A DNA stretch of 64,000 nt from Phaeovibrio sulfidiphilus. GTDB lineage: Bacteria; Pseudomonadota; Alphaproteobacteria; Rhodospirillales; Rhodospirillaceae. How positions within the stretch are numbered: the stretch's first letter is position 1; the number at the start of each line of letters is the position of its first letter. Both the position numbers and the translations under genes were made by a program. Below the pieces are notes generated by a model that saw only the letters and a program-made list of their open reading frames with translations, was not told the DNA's origin and searched no databases. Positions 53,922 to 63,422 of this stretch are shown here, in pieces. The stretch is taken from NCBI RefSeq assembly GCF_014861485.1, contig NZ_JACZHT010000004.1, positions 1 through 64,000 on the forward strand. The letters are read 5' to 3'.

Positions 53922-55850
53922 TCAGGGGGCGCCTTGGGGCGGAAGCTGGAGGAACCCGGTCCGCTCCAGGTGATCGAGAACCCGGTCCGCAAGAACCTCG
54001 GCCGAGGCCCGGTGGCTTTCCAGGTGCAGGTCCGGGGCTTCCGGGGGCTCGTACACGCTGCCAATCCCCGTCAGGTTGGGGATCTGTCCGGCGCGGGCTT
54101 TCCGGTACAGGCCCTTGGGGTCGCGCTCCTCGCAGACCTCCAGCGGGGCGTCCACGAAGATCTCCAGAAAGCGGCCCTCGGGCAGGAGGGACCGGGCCAT
54201 GGTCCGCTCGGCCCGGAAGGGCGAGATGACGCTGACCAGAACCAGGAGCCCCGCATCCGCCATCAGGCGGGCCACTTCCGAAAAGCGACGGATGTTTTCC
54301 ACCCGGTCGGCGTCGGTGAAGCCCAGGTCCCGGTTCAGGCCGTGACGGACGTTGTCGCCGTCCAGGAGCATGGTGTGGATGCCCAGGTGGTGGAGTTTCT
54401 GTTCAAGGCGGTCGGCAATGGTGGACTTGCCCGCGCCGGACAGGCCGGTGAACCACAGCACGCCGGAGCGGTGGCCCATCAGGGCCTCGCGGGCGGGGGC
54501 GTCCACCTTCAGGGGCTGCCAGTGGATGTTTTCGGCGCGGCGGTAGGCGAAGTCCAGCATGCCGCAGCCCAGGGTCTCGTTGGTATGGCGGTCGATCAGG
54601 ATGAACGAGCCCGTGTCCCGGTTCTCGCTGTAGGGGTCGAAGGCAAGCGGGCGGTCCAGCGACAGGCTGACCCGGGCAATGTCATTGAGCCCGAGGGTGG
54701 AGGCCGGACGCTCCCCCAGGGTGTCGATGTCGGTGCGGCTTTTGATCTGCATGACCCGGGCTCCGGCGGTGGCCGTGCCAAGGCGCATCAGGTAGCCGCG
54801 CTGGGGCAGCAGGGGGGTGTCCGAAAGCCAGACAAGCCGGGCGGAGAACTGGTCCGAGACCCCGGCGGGCTCCTGCGCGGCGCACAGCATGTCGCCCCGG
54901 GTGATGTCGATCTCGTCCGCCAGCGTCAGGGTCACGGACTGCCCGGCGACGGCCTCGGGGAGGTCGCCGTCGAAGGTGACGATGCGCGCCACCGTGCTGC
55001 GCTGCCCCGAGGGCAGGACGCACACCGCGTCACCCGGGCGCACCCGCCCGGCGGCGATCCGGCCCGCAAAGCCCCGGAAGCTGGAATCCGGCCGGATTAC
55101 GTACTGGACGGGGAGGCGGAACGGGTCGTCCTGCGCGTCGCGGGCGACGGGCAGGTTCTCGAGCCACTCCAGAAGCGTGGGGCCGGTATACCACGCGGCC
55201 TCGGCCAGGCCGGTCCGGGTGCAGACGTTGTCTCCCGACAGCGCGCACAGGGGAATGGCCAGGGGCGCGGGGGCGGTGCCGTCAAGCTGGAGGGAGAAGG
55301 CGGCGGCCTCGGCCTGGATGGTCGCGTGCACGGTCTCGTCCCAGCCGACCTGGTCCATCTTGTTCACTGCCAGAACCACATCGGGGACGCCCATCAGGTG
55401 AAGCAGGGCCAGGTGGCGGCGGGTCTGGGTGGACAGGCCCTTGCGGGCATCCACCAGGACCACGGCGGCCCGGGCCGTGGAGGCCCCGGTCACCATGTTG
55501 CGGGTGTACTGCTCGTGCCCCGGAGTGTCGGCGACGATGAACGCCCGCCGGGGCGTGGAGAAATAGCGCCAGGCCACATCGATGGTGATGCCCTGCTCCC
55601 GCTCCGAGGCGAGCCCGTCCACCAGAAGGGCCAGGTCCAGGGCTCCCTGGCCCGTGGTGCCGAAGCGCGCCGAGTCCGCCTTCAGGCTGTCCAGCTGGTC
55701 GTCGAACAGGGCCTGGCAGTCGTACAGCAGGCGGCCGATCAGGGTGGATTTCCCGTCGTCCACGGATCCGCAGGTGAGAAAGCGCAGCAGGGGGCGGTTC
55801 TCGCGCTCCTTCAGAAGAGCCTCGAAGGCGGGATCGCTCGTCACGCTCAT
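53922..55850 (-). CDS. cysN: CysNC, sulfate adenylyltransferase subunit 1 fused to APS kinase
   Basis: 642 aa. CysN part (about 1-435): GTPase with G1 [18 protein letters not shown]3 [11 protein letters not shown] and G4 NKMDQV, then beta-barrel domains. CysC part (about 445-642): P-loop [30 protein letters not shown] and [20 protein letters not shown]. With CysD it turns sulfate into APS and then PAPS. The fusion is common in alphaproteobacteria. The ATG shares one base with the cysD stop. The last 33 codons are duplicated in degenerate form near 60.85-60.97 kb. Confidence 0.96.
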   Translation of the reverse strand: MSVTSDPAFEALLKERENRPLLRFLTCGSVDDGKSTLIGRLLYDCQALFDDQLDSLKADSARFGTTGQGALDLALLVDGLASEREQGITIDVAWRYFSTPRRAFIVADTPGHEQYTRNMVTGASTARAAVVLVDARKGLSTQTRRHLALLHLMGVPDVVLAVNKMDQVGWDETVHATIQAEAAAFSLQLDGTAPAPLAIPLCALSGDNVCTRTGLAEAAWYTGPTLLEWLENLPVARDAQDDPFRLPVQYVIRPDSSFRGFAGRIAAGRVRPGDAVCVLPSGQRSTVARIVTFDGDLPEAVAGQSVTLTLADEIDITRGDMLCAAQEPAGVSDQFSARLVWLSDTPLLPQRGYLMRLGTATAGARVMQIKSRTDIDTLGERPASTLGLNDIARVSLSLDRPLAFDPYSENRDTGSFILIDRHTNETLGCGMLDFAYRRAENIHWQPLKVDAPAREALMGHRSGVLWFTGLSGAGKSTIADRLEQKLHHLGIHTMLLDGDNVRHGLNRDLGFTDADRVENIRRFSEVARLMADAGLLVLVSVISPFRAERTMARSLLPEGRFLEIFVDAPLEVCEERDPKGLYRKARAGQIPNLTGIGSVYEPPEAPDLHLESHRASAEVLADRVLDHLERTGFLQLPPQGAP

Positions 55851-56764
55851 CAGAAGTAGCCCTCCTGCTTCTTGGCTTCCATGGAGGCGCCGCCGTCCCG
55901 GTCGATGATCCGCCCCTGGCGCTCCGAGGTGCGGGCGGCCATCATCTCGCGGATGATGTCGGGGACGGTGGCGGCCGTGCTCTCGATGGCGCCGGTCAGG
56001 GGGTAGCAGCCCAGGGTGCGGAAGCGCACCTGCTTTTGGGCCGGGACTTCTCCGGGCCTGAGGGGCAGCCGGTCGTCGTCCACCAGGATCAGGGCGCCGT
56101 CCCGCTCCACCACCGGGCGGGGGGCGGCGAAATAGAGCGGCACCACCGGCAGGTTTTCCCGGGCGATGTAGAGCCACACGTCCAGCTCGGTCCAGTTGGA
56201 GAGGGGGAACACCCGGATGGACTCCCCGGGCGCAATCCGGCCGTTGTAGAGGCTCCAGAGCTCGGGGCGCTGGGCCCTCGGCTCCCACCGGTGGGCCGCG
56301 GTGCGAAACGAGAAGACCCGCTCCTTGGCGCGGCTCTTTTCCTCGTCCCGTCGGGCGCCGCCGATGGCCGCATCGAAGCCCCAGGTGTCCAGAGCCTGCC
56401 GCAGGGCGACGGTCTTCATGATGTCCGTGTGAACCGCCGAGCCGTGGGTCACGGGGGAGACGCCCTCGCGCCGTCCGTCCTCGTTGACGTGGACCAGAAG
56501 ATCCAGCCCCAGCTCCTGCATCCGGCGGTCCCGGAAGGCGATCATGTCCCGGAACTTCCACAGCGTGTCCACGTGCATCAGCCGGAACGGGGGCTTGCCC
56601 GGGTAAAAGGCCTTCAGCGCCAGGTGCAGAAGCACCGACGAGTCCTTGCCAATCGAATAGAGAAGCACCGGATTGCGGAACTGGGCAGCGGTCTCGCGCA
56701 GAATGTGGATGCTTTCCGATTCCAGGCGGTCCAGGTGGGTGAGCTCGGGCACGGGGCACTCCAT
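55850..56764 (-). CDS. cysD: CysD, sulfate adenylyltransferase subunit 2
   Basis: 304 aa from the ATG at 56764 ([19 protein letters not shown]). PP-loop [32 protein letters not shown] and [20 protein letters not shown] are the family hallmarks. It makes APS from ATP and sulfate, driven by CysN GTP hydrolysis. The frame is open well upstream, but only this start matches the family. Divergent from htpG across 248 bp. Confidence 0.96.
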   Translation of the reverse strand: MECPVPELTHLDRLESESIHILRETAAQFRNPVLLYSIGKDSSVLLHLALKAFYPGKPPFRLMHVDTLWKFRDMIAFRDRRMQELGLDLLVHVNEDGRREGVSPVTHGSAVHTDIMKTVALRQALDTWGFDAAIGGARRDEEKSRAKERVFSFRTAAHRWEPRAQRPELWSLYNGRIAPGESIRVFPLSNWTELDVWLYIARENLPVVPLYFAAPRPVVERDGALILVDDDRLPLRPGEVPAQKQVRFRTLGCYPLTGAIESTAATVPDIIREMMAARTSERQGRIIDRDGGASMEAKKQEGYF

Positions 56765-56933
56765 GGAGACGGCCGCGGGCAGCGAACCGGCACAGGCGCC
56801 GGTGCACACGGGGAGAACCCGGGCGGTGCGGTGCTCGCAAAGTACGACAGCCGGGTGCGACGTGCAAGGCGCTTCCGTGAGGCGCGGGGCGTGTGGGAGG
56901 CCCCGTCCGGGCGGGTGCCGGGCTGTCAAAATG

Positions 56934-56963
56934 CTTGAGTTCGGGGGCCTGCTGTCTCATATA
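56934..56963 (+). promoter_or_regulatory. Putative heat-shock (sigma-32) promoter of htpG
   Basis: CTTGAG (56934-56939), a 16-bp spacer, and CTCATATA (56956-56963) resemble the sigma-32 consensus CTTGAAA and CCCATNT. The site is about 50 bp before the ATG. Confidence 0.5.
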
Positions 56964-57012
56964 AAAGCTTGCAAATTCTCCCGGTTTTCAACCCCTCTAC
57001 CGGACAGGTGTT

Positions 57013-58947
57013 ATGACGGAAGACACTCTTCAGGCCTCCGGCGAAGAGACGTTGGCGTTTCAGGCCGAGGTCTCCCAGCTTCTTGATATCGTCGTTCACT
57101 CCCTTTATTCCGACCGGCAGATTTTCCTGCGCGAGCTCATCTCCAACGCGTCCGACGCGTGCGACAAGCTGCGCTACGAAAGCCTGACCCGCCCCGAGCT
57201 TCTGGGCGGAGATGCCGAGTTCCGGATCGCCCTGCGGGTCGATACGGAGGCGGGCACCCTGGCCATCACCGACAACGGGATTGGCATGAACCGCCAGGAG
57301 CTGATCGCGAACCTGGGCACTATTGCCCACTCGGGCACCCGGGCCTTCGGGGAAATCCTGAAAACCCGCAAGGCGGACGAAAGCCCGGACTTCTCGCTGA
57401 TCGGCCAGTTTGGCGTGGGCTTCTACTCGGCCTTCATGGTGGCGGAGCGGGTGGACGTCCTGACCCGTCACGCGGGCGAGGACGAGTGCTGGCGCTGGTC
57501 GTCCTCGGGAACCGGGTCCTACACGGTGACCGAGGGGTCGGGCTACCCCCGGGGGACGACCATCATCTTGCACATGCGCGAGGACGCCCGGGAGTTCCTG
57601 GAGGAAAGCCGCCTGCGCTCCATCGTGCGGATGTACTCGGACCACATCGCCATCCCCGTCGTGTTCGAGGGGCGCGACGACGAGGGCAAGGAGGCCTCCG
57701 ACACCCTGAACGCCGCCAACGCCCTGTGGATGCGCTCAAAGGACACGATCACGCCCGAGCAGTACACGGCCTTCTACCGCCATGTCTCCCACGCCTACGA
57801 CGACCCCTGGATGACCCTCCATTTCCGGGCCGAGGGCGTGCTGGAGTACTCGGCCCTGCTGTTCGTGCCGACCGAGGCGCCCTTCGACCTGTACACGACC
57901 GAGCGCACCCCGCGCCTGAAGCTTTACGTGAACCGGGTGTTCATCACCGACGACTGCGAGAGCCTGCTGCCGTCCTACCTGCGCTTTGTTCGGGGCGTCG
58001 TGGATTCCTCGGACCTTTCCTTGAACGTCAGCCGCGAGCTGATCCAGCAGGATCCGCGTCTGCGCAAGGTCCGCTCGACCCTGACCCGGCGCCTGCTCGA
58101 CGAGCTGGGCCGCCGCGCCCGCGAGGACGAGGCCGGGTACCTCGGGTTCTGGAACACCTTCGGCCCCATCCTCAAGGAGGGTATCTACGAGGACTTCGAG
58201 CGCAAGGACGAGATCCTGAAGCTGGCCCGCTTCCGCACCACCGCCGGGTCCGAGCCCGTGTCCATCGAGACCGTCATCGGGCGTATGCGGGAGGGCCAGA
58301 AGGCCGTCTACTATCTGACCGGCGACGGGGCCGACACCCTGTCGCGCAGCCCCCAGGTCGAGGGCTTCCGGGCCCGCGGCGTGGAGGTGCTTCTGCTGAC
58401 CGATCCCATCGACGAGTTCTGGGTTGCCGCCATGCGCGAGGTCGAGGGAACGCCCCTGCGCTCGGTCGGCGAGGCGGGCAGCGATCTGGACGCCCTTCCC
58501 CTGGTGGGCGGTGCGGACGAGGCCGAAGCCGCCCCGGAAACCGGAGCCGGTGTGGACGGCAGCGCCCGTGATCACCTGGTGGCCGCCCTGCGCACGGTTC
58601 TGGAAGACCGGGTGGCGGATGTGCGGGTGTCCTCCCTGCTGACGGACAGCCCGGTGGTTCTGGTGCCGAAGGAGGGGTCCATCAGCCCGCACCTGCGCAA
58701 GCTGCTGGCCCGCGCGAACCAGGACAGCGTGCTGCCGGACGAGCGGGTGCTGGAGATCAACCCCCGCCATCCGGTGATTCGCGCCCTGTCCGAGCGCCTG
58801 GAAAAGGAGCCCGTTCCCGGCGAGGATGTGACCGAGACCGCTCTGCTTCTTTACGATCAGGCGCTGATCCTGGAGGGCGAGGCCCCGGCGGATCCCATCG
58901 CCTTTGCCCGTCGCCTGACCCAGGCGCTCACGAAGGGCCTTGCCTGA
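57013..58947 (+). CDS. htpG: HtpG (bacterial Hsp90 chaperone)
   Basis: 644 aa. The GHKL ATPase N-terminus has ELISNASDACDKLRYE, ITDNGIGMNRQEL, GTIAHSGTRAF and QFGVGFYSAFMVAERV, followed by the middle domain (LFVPTEAPFDLYTTER, LNVSRELIQQDPRLR) and the C-terminal dimer domain. It is an ATP-driven protein-folding chaperone. The length is normal. The 3' end is partly duplicated in tandem: a 29-bp unit, 58913-58941 and 58942-58970, containing the stop codon. Confidence 0.97.
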   Translation: MTEDTLQASGEETLAFQAEVSQLLDIVVHSLYSDRQIFLRELISNASDACDKLRYESLTRPELLGGDAEFRIALRVDTEAGTLAITDNGIGMNRQELIANLGTIAHSGTRAFGEILKTRKADESPDFSLIGQFGVGFYSAFMVAERVDVLTRHAGEDECWRWSSSGTGSYTVTEGSGYPRGTTIILHMREDAREFLEESRLRSIVRMYSDHIAIPVVFEGRDDEGKEASDTLNAANALWMRSKDTITPEQYTAFYRHVSHAYDDPWMTLHFRAEGVLEYSALLFVPTEAPFDLYTTERTPRLKLYVNRVFITDDCESLLPSYLRFVRGVVDSSDLSLNVSRELIQQDPRLRKVRSTLTRRLLDELGRRAREDEAGYLGFWNTFGPILKEGIYEDFERKDEILKLARFRTTAGSEPVSIETVIGRMREGQKAVYYLTGDGADTLSRSPQVEGFRARGVEVLLLTDPIDEFWVAAMREVEGTPLRSVGEAGSDLDALPLVGGADEAEAAPETGAGVDGSARDHLVAALRTVLEDRVADVRVSSLLTDSPVVLVPKEGSISPHLRKLLARANQDSVLPDERVLEINPRHPVIRALSERLEKEPVPGEDVTETALLLYDQALILEGEAPADPIAFARRLTQALTKGLA

Positions 58948-58970
58948 CCCGGGCGCTCACGAAGGGGCCC
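58913..58970 (+). repeat. Tandem duplication at the htpG stop codon
   Basis: Two 29-bp units differ at only a few bases (each begins GCCTGACCC, with GGCGCTCACGAAGGG inside). The stop TGA lies at the start of the second unit, so it adds untranslated sequence only. Confidence 0.8.
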
Positions 58971-59049
58971 GCCTGACGGGCGGGCCTTTCCGAAAGACCG
59001 GATCCGGGGGGCCTGACACGGGCCCCCCGATCCCTTCCGAAGGCTTTGC

Positions 59050-59913
59050 TCACGCTCCCGCCGGGGCATCCCCCAGAAGGTGCTCCTCGAGCGACCAGGT
59101 GCCCGCGCCATCCTGCCCCAGGCACTCCGCCAGGAACGGCAGGATCTCCGGCAGGGCCTTTTGCAGGGCAAAGGGCGGATTGAGTGCCAGAAGCCCCGTT
59201 TCCCCCATGCCCGGCGCGGTCTCGGGCAGGATCCGCAGGCGGGCCATGAGGGCAGGCACGCCAAATCCGAAGGCCTTTTCCTGAAACGCCAGCACGGCGT
59301 CCTCGTTCTTGATGGGGAACCAGATCAGGTAGCGCCCGATCTTCCAGCGCCGCAGGGCCTGGGCCAGGAAGCGGGCCAGGGTCTCGAACTCATCCTTTTT
59401 CTCGAACGGCGGATCGATCAGGACCAGCCCACGGCGCTCGGCCGGGGGGAGGGACGCCTTCAGGAAGGCATACCCGTCCGTTTCCTCGATCCGGGTGTTG
59501 GGGGCGCGCCCGAGAAGGGCTCGAAGGGCGCGGAAGAACACCGGATGGCGCTCCGCCACCCACAGGCGGTCGTTCGCACGCATGAGGGTCCGGGCGATCA
59601 GGGGGCTTCCCGGGTAGGCGCGCAGGGTCTCCCCCGCCGCGCCAAGGCGGGTCACCACGTCCAGGTACGGGCGAAGGCTTTCCGGGAACCCGCCGCTGCG
59701 GGCCGCCGTCATCAGGCGGAGAACACCGGCCTCGGCCTCGGCTGTCCGCCCGGCCTTGTCGCTGGCCAGGTCGAAGCGCCCCTGGCCTCCGTGGGTGTCT
59801 AGGACAAAGTAGGGCTTCTCCTTCTCCCCCAGAGCCTGCAGGGACAGCACAAGACAGGCGTGCTTGAGAACGTCGGCAAAGTTGCCTGCGTGGAAGGTGT
59901 GGTCGTAGTTCAT
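59050..59913 (-). CDS. rlmJ: RlmJ, 23S rRNA (adenine-N6) methyltransferase
   Basis: 287 aa. The N-terminal NYDHTFHAGNFADVLKHACL is diagnostic, followed by LDTHGGQGRFDLAS, ERHPVFFRALRALLG and the catalytic LVLIDPPFEKKDEFE (DPPF for an N6-adenine methylase). It methylates A2030 of 23S rRNA (E. coli numbering). Single gene. Confidence 0.94.
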   Translation of the reverse strand: MNYDHTFHAGNFADVLKHACLVLSLQALGEKEKPYFVLDTHGGQGRFDLASDKAGRTAEAEAGVLRLMTAARSGGFPESLRPYLDVVTRLGAAGETLRAYPGSPLIARTLMRANDRLWVAERHPVFFRALRALLGRAPNTRIEETDGYAFLKASLPPAERRGLVLIDPPFEKKDEFETLARFLAQALRRWKIGRYLIWFPIKNEDAVLAFQEKAFGFGVPALMARLRILPETAPGMGETGLLALNPPFALQKALPEILPFLAECLGQDGAGTWSLEEHLLGDAPAGA

Positions 59914-60100
59914 GGGGCTCTCTTTTGGGGCGACCGGGAGACCGGCACAGGGGGCACGTCCGGAGGTGTCCGGCGGCCCGGGCGGGCGGGCCGGACAGGC
60001 CGGGGAGCCGCCCTTATACCACGCCCGGCGACCGATATCGAAATGCTCTGTGCGGGCCCGCCGTGGCCGGCTGGCCGGGGGCGGTTCCGGATCATTTATG

Positions 60101-60129
60101 TTGACAGCTACATATTAGGCACCTACATA
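60101..60129 (+). promoter_or_regulatory. Promoter and probable operator of the marR gene
   Basis: A perfect -35 TTGACA (60101-60106) with a 17-bp spacer leads to TACATA (60124-60129). The dyad TAGGCACCTA (60116-60125) sits between the promoter elements, and CTACATA occurs twice (60108, 60123). This is the layout of a self-repressing MarR gene. Confidence 0.55.
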
Positions 60130-60157
60130 GATACCGGAACAACAGGGAGGCGCGTGA

Positions 60158-60706
60158 ATGTTCACTCTCAGGGATTTGCCCAGCCGGAAAACGATCGACG
60201 ATTTTGCAGCGCGGTACGGGAACCCCGATGCGGAGGGGCTCGAGACGTGGCTTGTGTGGGCCTCGGCCACCAGCGAGATGCTGTCCGCCTTCGAGCGCAA
60301 TCTTCAGAGAACCTGCGGCATCTCCCAAACCCAGCTGTTTGTCCTGATTCTGCTGAAGCGCAATCCGGACGGACTGGGCATTGGTGCCCTTGCAAGCCGT
60401 GTGTCTGTCACGTCGCAGACCATGACCCGGGTCGTGGACCGCATGGAGCGCGACGGGCTGTGCCGTCGGGAGCCCGACCCCCAGGACCGCCGCGCCCAGC
60501 TGGTCCAACTGACCGCGGAGGGCGATCGCATGCTGGAGGTCGCTCTTCCCTTTCATTATCAGTGGGTTGCAGACCTTATGAGTTGCCTCGACACCACGGA
60601 GCGGGCGACGCTGCGGGATCTTGTGTCGAAGCTGGACGCCTCCCGGCGCACCCGGACCGAGCGTGAGACCACGCCGCCCGGACGGCAGGAGACCGATCCG
60701 CAGTAG
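60158..60706 (+). CDS. MarR-family transcriptional regulator
   Basis: 182 aa. A winged helix (about 65-130) shows IGALASRVSVTSQTMTRVVD, RMERDGLCRREPDPQDRRAQ and LVQLTAEGDRML, the family core. MarR proteins usually repress an efflux gene and release DNA when they bind a phenolic or similar ligand. The divergent rlmJ and the downstream MFS exporter (421 bp away, same strand) are the neighbours; the exporter is the likely target. The polar C-terminal 25 residues are not conserved. Confidence 0.88.
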   Translation: MFTLRDLPSRKTIDDFAARYGNPDAEGLETWLVWASATSEMLSAFERNLQRTCGISQTQLFVLILLKRNPDGLGIGALASRVSVTSQTMTRVVDRMERDGLCRREPDPQDRRAQLVQLTAEGDRMLEVALPFHYQWVADLMSCLDTTERATLRDLVSKLDASRRTRTERETTPPGRQETDPQ

Positions 60707-61127
60707 GAACCGGCCCGAAGCCGGGCGTGCGTCGGACAGGGGAGTCCTTTGGCGGTGGGGCGGTCCGCGCACCGTGCGCCCGGCATCCGCTGTCGCGCCG
60801 CCCACCGCGCTGTGTCTGCCTTTCGGGCGTGCCGCAGCTCGGGGCGCGCCTCGGGGCGGGAGCGGCAGGAGCCCGGTCCGCTCCAGGGGATCCGGAACCC
60901 GGTCCGCAAGGACTTCGGCCGAGGCCCGGTGGCTTTCCCGGTGGCTTTCCCGGTGCAAGTTCGGGGCTCGGGGCCCGGGTGCGACCCCGGAGCCTGAGCA
61001 CCACGCCGGGGCCGTTCACGGCAGACCGGCGCTGTTCGCGGCGGGCCTGGCGGCCCGTCACGGGGATCCATTCCCCTGTCTTTTTTTCGTTTTTATGTGT
61101 CTGGCTGTTAATCAGGGAGCGATCGTG
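60707..61127. other. Gap between marR and the MFS gene, with a cysNC fragment
   Basis: 421 bp. About 60849-60968 is a degenerate copy of the cysNC 3' end. Near 61060-61087, GGGGA/TCCCC with a seven-T run may be a weak terminator after marR. No intact gene. Confidence 0.6.
60849..60968 (-). pseudogene. Degenerate duplicate of the cysNC 3' end
   Basis: On the minus strand, [29 protein letters not shown] and an internally repeated HRESHRES correspond to the CysC C-terminus at 54037-53936. The copy has substitutions and an internal 12-bp tandem duplication (GGCTTTCCCGGT twice). There is no start or P-loop, so it is inert. Confidence 0.85.
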
Positions 61128-62309
61128 ATGCCGACCCCAAACCCATCCTTTCTTCTGCGGGCGTGGCTTGTGCTCTGTGCCCTGGCCGTCGTCTCGCTTC
61201 TGTATCTTCCGCTGCCGGTTCTTCCCGAACTGGCGGTTCGCCATGCCCTGAGCCCTGCGGGCGCGGCCGGCATGATCAGTGCTTTCGGCTTTGCCTACGC
61301 CGCCGGGTTTCTGGTGTTCGGCCCGCTTTCCGACCGGATCGGACGCCGGACCGTCATGATCGTCGGACTGGCGGGGCTGTCGCTGGTCACATTCCTTCTG
61401 ACCTTTGCCGAGAGCGCGTGGCCGCTTCTGGTTGGCCGCGGGGCCCAGGGGTTTCTGGCCGCCGCCTTCCCGCCGGTCGTGGTCGCCTATCTGTCCGAGC
61501 GGGGAACACCGAAGCAGCGCATCTGGAGCGTTGCCTGGCTCAGCACGGCCTTTCTGTCCGCCGGTCTGGTCGGTCAGGTTCTTGGCGGAGAGATTGGCGG
61601 GCGCTGGGGGCTGGAGCGGGCCTTCCTTCCCTCGGCTGTGATCTGTCTGGTGACGGCGCTGGCTTTGCTGCGCACTCCGGCCGAGAGCCCGGCCGCTGCG
61701 GACAGGCCGATGTTCGACGCCTGGAAATCCGCGGGACGTCTTTTTGCCCACCCGGGGCTGCGGCGCTGTTATCTGGCGGCATTTTTTCTGCTCCTGTGCT
61801 TTGTGGCGTTCTATGTGGCCCTGGACATGCATCTTGGCCTTGCCCTTCTGGCCAGCAACATCAGCCCCCTTATGGCCCGGGAAATCGCCCTTCCGGCGTT
61901 CTTCGCACCCCTGTGCGTCGCGCTGGTCATTGCACGGCTCGGGGCCCGGCGCGTTGTGATCGCGGGTCTTGCGCTGGCCTCAGCCGGCCTTCTTGTGGCG
62001 GCCCTTGTCGCTGGAAACCCGAACGTTTTCCTGTTCCTTGGCGCCAGCGTGCTGTTCGTGTTCGGCGTCGGAACCAGCGTGCCGGGGCTGATTGCCAGTG
62101 TTGCCGGAGCGGTGGACCCGTCCCTGCGGGGGCTTGCCGTCTCGCTGTACACGTTCCTTCTGTTTGTGGGGGCAAGCCTTGGCCCCTGGCTGGCCCAGGC
62201 GCTGGGGCGCTGGCCGGTTGAAACCACGCTCGCTGTTTTGTCGTCCCTTCTCGGGGCCGCCACGCTCTTCCTTGTGTTCGAGCGCAGGGCAGTCACGCCG
62301 GTCGCCTGA
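61128..62309 (+). CDS. MFS drug-resistance transporter, Bcr/CflA-like
   Basis: 393 aa from the ATG at 61128, 8 bp after AGGGAG (a GTG at 61125 is also possible). It has twelve hydrophobic helices. The MFS motif A is FGPLSDRIGRRTVMIVG after helix 2, and RGAQGFLAAAFPPVVVAYLS matches the drug/H+ antiporter group. It probably exports a toxic compound. Lies downstream of the marR gene, suggesting induction by its substrate. The MFS import group for arabinose-like substrates is a less likely alternative. Confidence 0.82.
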   Translation: MPTPNPSFLLRAWLVLCALAVVSLLYLPLPVLPELAVRHALSPAGAAGMISAFGFAYAAGFLVFGPLSDRIGRRTVMIVGLAGLSLVTFLLTFAESAWPLLVGRGAQGFLAAAFPPVVVAYLSERGTPKQRIWSVAWLSTAFLSAGLVGQVLGGEIGGRWGLERAFLPSAVICLVTALALLRTPAESPAAADRPMFDAWKSAGRLFAHPGLRRCYLAAFFLLLCFVAFYVALDMHLGLALLASNISPLMAREIALPAFFAPLCVALVIARLGARRVVIAGLALASAGLLVAALVAGNPNVFLFLGASVLFVFGVGTSVPGLIASVAGAVDPSLRGLAVSLYTFLLFVGASLGPWLAQALGRWPVETTLAVLSSLLGAATLFLVFERRAVTPVA

Positions 62310-62394
62310 AACACCGGATCCGGGGCGTATCCGTCGCCGTCGACGTCACCACGGGTCCGTTGCGCCTCCGGGCCCGGAGCTCAGGGAAACCACC

Positions 62395-63060
62395 ATGAAA
62401 GCTCTGTTCTTCTCGCTTTTGACGCTGGGAGCGCTCGTTTCGCCTTCCCTTTCCATCACTGCCGCCGCCAACGGGCCGGCCGCCAGGGAGTTTTCTGCCA
62501 TGACAACCGCCACAGCCCACCCCACACCGACATTCCTCCCCATGGACAGCCACCGGGAAGTCCGGCGGACCTCGGTCCTGATCGACGGCAATCCCGCCGA
62601 GCTGACGCGCCATGAGCGCTCCGATGGACGCAACGCGGGCCTTTTCGGAGAGCATATCAGTGTTCTCCACGCGCCTGACGGTCGCCTGAAAGGCTTCGCC
62701 CGCCTGTCCCTGGACCTGGCCGGAGAGCCTCTTCCCGACCGTGAGGAGACCGAGAACATCGCCCGCGCTTTTCTTGCGGACCATGCTCCGGACCTGTTGC
62801 CCACCATGAAAATCAGCTGGATCGAGCCCCATGACGAGACCATCGTTGATCGCACAGGGGGCGCGGAGACCACGGTCACCGTGACTGGCATGAAGGTGAA
62901 GGCCCGGAACCTTGCGGACGGCACGTGGTTCTGGGTGATCGTCGGCGGCGATCGCACACCCATGGTCTTCGAGCGCGATATTGTCTGGATCGCCTTTCCC
63001 GGACACCGCCAGACGGAAAAGTGGCTTCACGACAACTGGCTGAATGAGCGGTCCGGCTGA
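62395..63060 (+). CDS. Predicted secreted protein of unknown function
   Basis: 221 aa from the ATG at 62395 with a signal peptide (about 1-25, ending SITAAA). The mature part has GRLKGFARLSLDLAGEPLPD, REETENIARAFLADHAPDLL and GTWFWVIVGGDRTPMVFERD, an alpha/beta pattern I do not recognise. A periplasmic location is likely. It lies 85 bp after the MFS gene on the same strand, so the two may be co-transcribed. Confidence 0.7.
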   Translation: MKALFFSLLTLGALVSPSLSITAAANGPAAREFSAMTTATAHPTPTFLPMDSHREVRRTSVLIDGNPAELTRHERSDGRNAGLFGEHISVLHAPDGRLKGFARLSLDLAGEPLPDREETENIARAFLADHAPDLLPTMKISWIEPHDETIVDRTGGAETTVTVTGMKVKARNLADGTWFWVIVGGDRTPMVFERDIVWIAFPGHRQTEKWLHDNWLNERSG

Positions 63061-63185
63061 TGGTGTGGTCCGGCTGAACGGATGGCCGTTTGCCGGTCCG
63101 GTAGCCGTTTGTCGTCCCAGTGGCGGGGTGTGTTTGCGCCCCGCCCCGACGACAACCGGCTTCGGGGGCTCCTGGAACTGAGATC

Positions 63186-63422
63186 CTACTGCGAGGGCTG
63201 GAAGGTCTTCAGCCGCTCCATAATCTCCTCCGGGTGCTCCTGAAGGTACAGGGCGGCGTAGCGGGTCCGCGCGTCCGTTTCCGGGTTCTTTTCGAGTTTT
63301 CCATAACCTCTCCGGGTTATCCCGAAGAGAAACGCCGCCTGGTCCTGGGTCAGCCGGTTGATTTTCCGCCATGCCTTCAGGTCATAGGACGGGACGGGGG
63401 CTTCGGGCGGGTGATCGGTCAT
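63186..63422 (-). CDS. Small XRE-like helix-turn-helix protein
   Basis: 78 aa from the ATG at 63422 behind AAGGAA. The core LKAWRKINRLTQDQAAFLFG and ITRRGYGKLEKN is a helix-turn-helix of the XRE type, and the rest is a helical tail. No metabolite or toxin domain is attached and no toxin gene adjoins it, so it is probably a single-domain regulator. Confidence 0.7.
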   Translation of the reverse strand: MTDHPPEAPVPSYDLKAWRKINRLTQDQAAFLFGITRRGYGKLEKNPETDARTRYAALYLQEHPEEIMERLKTFQPSQ

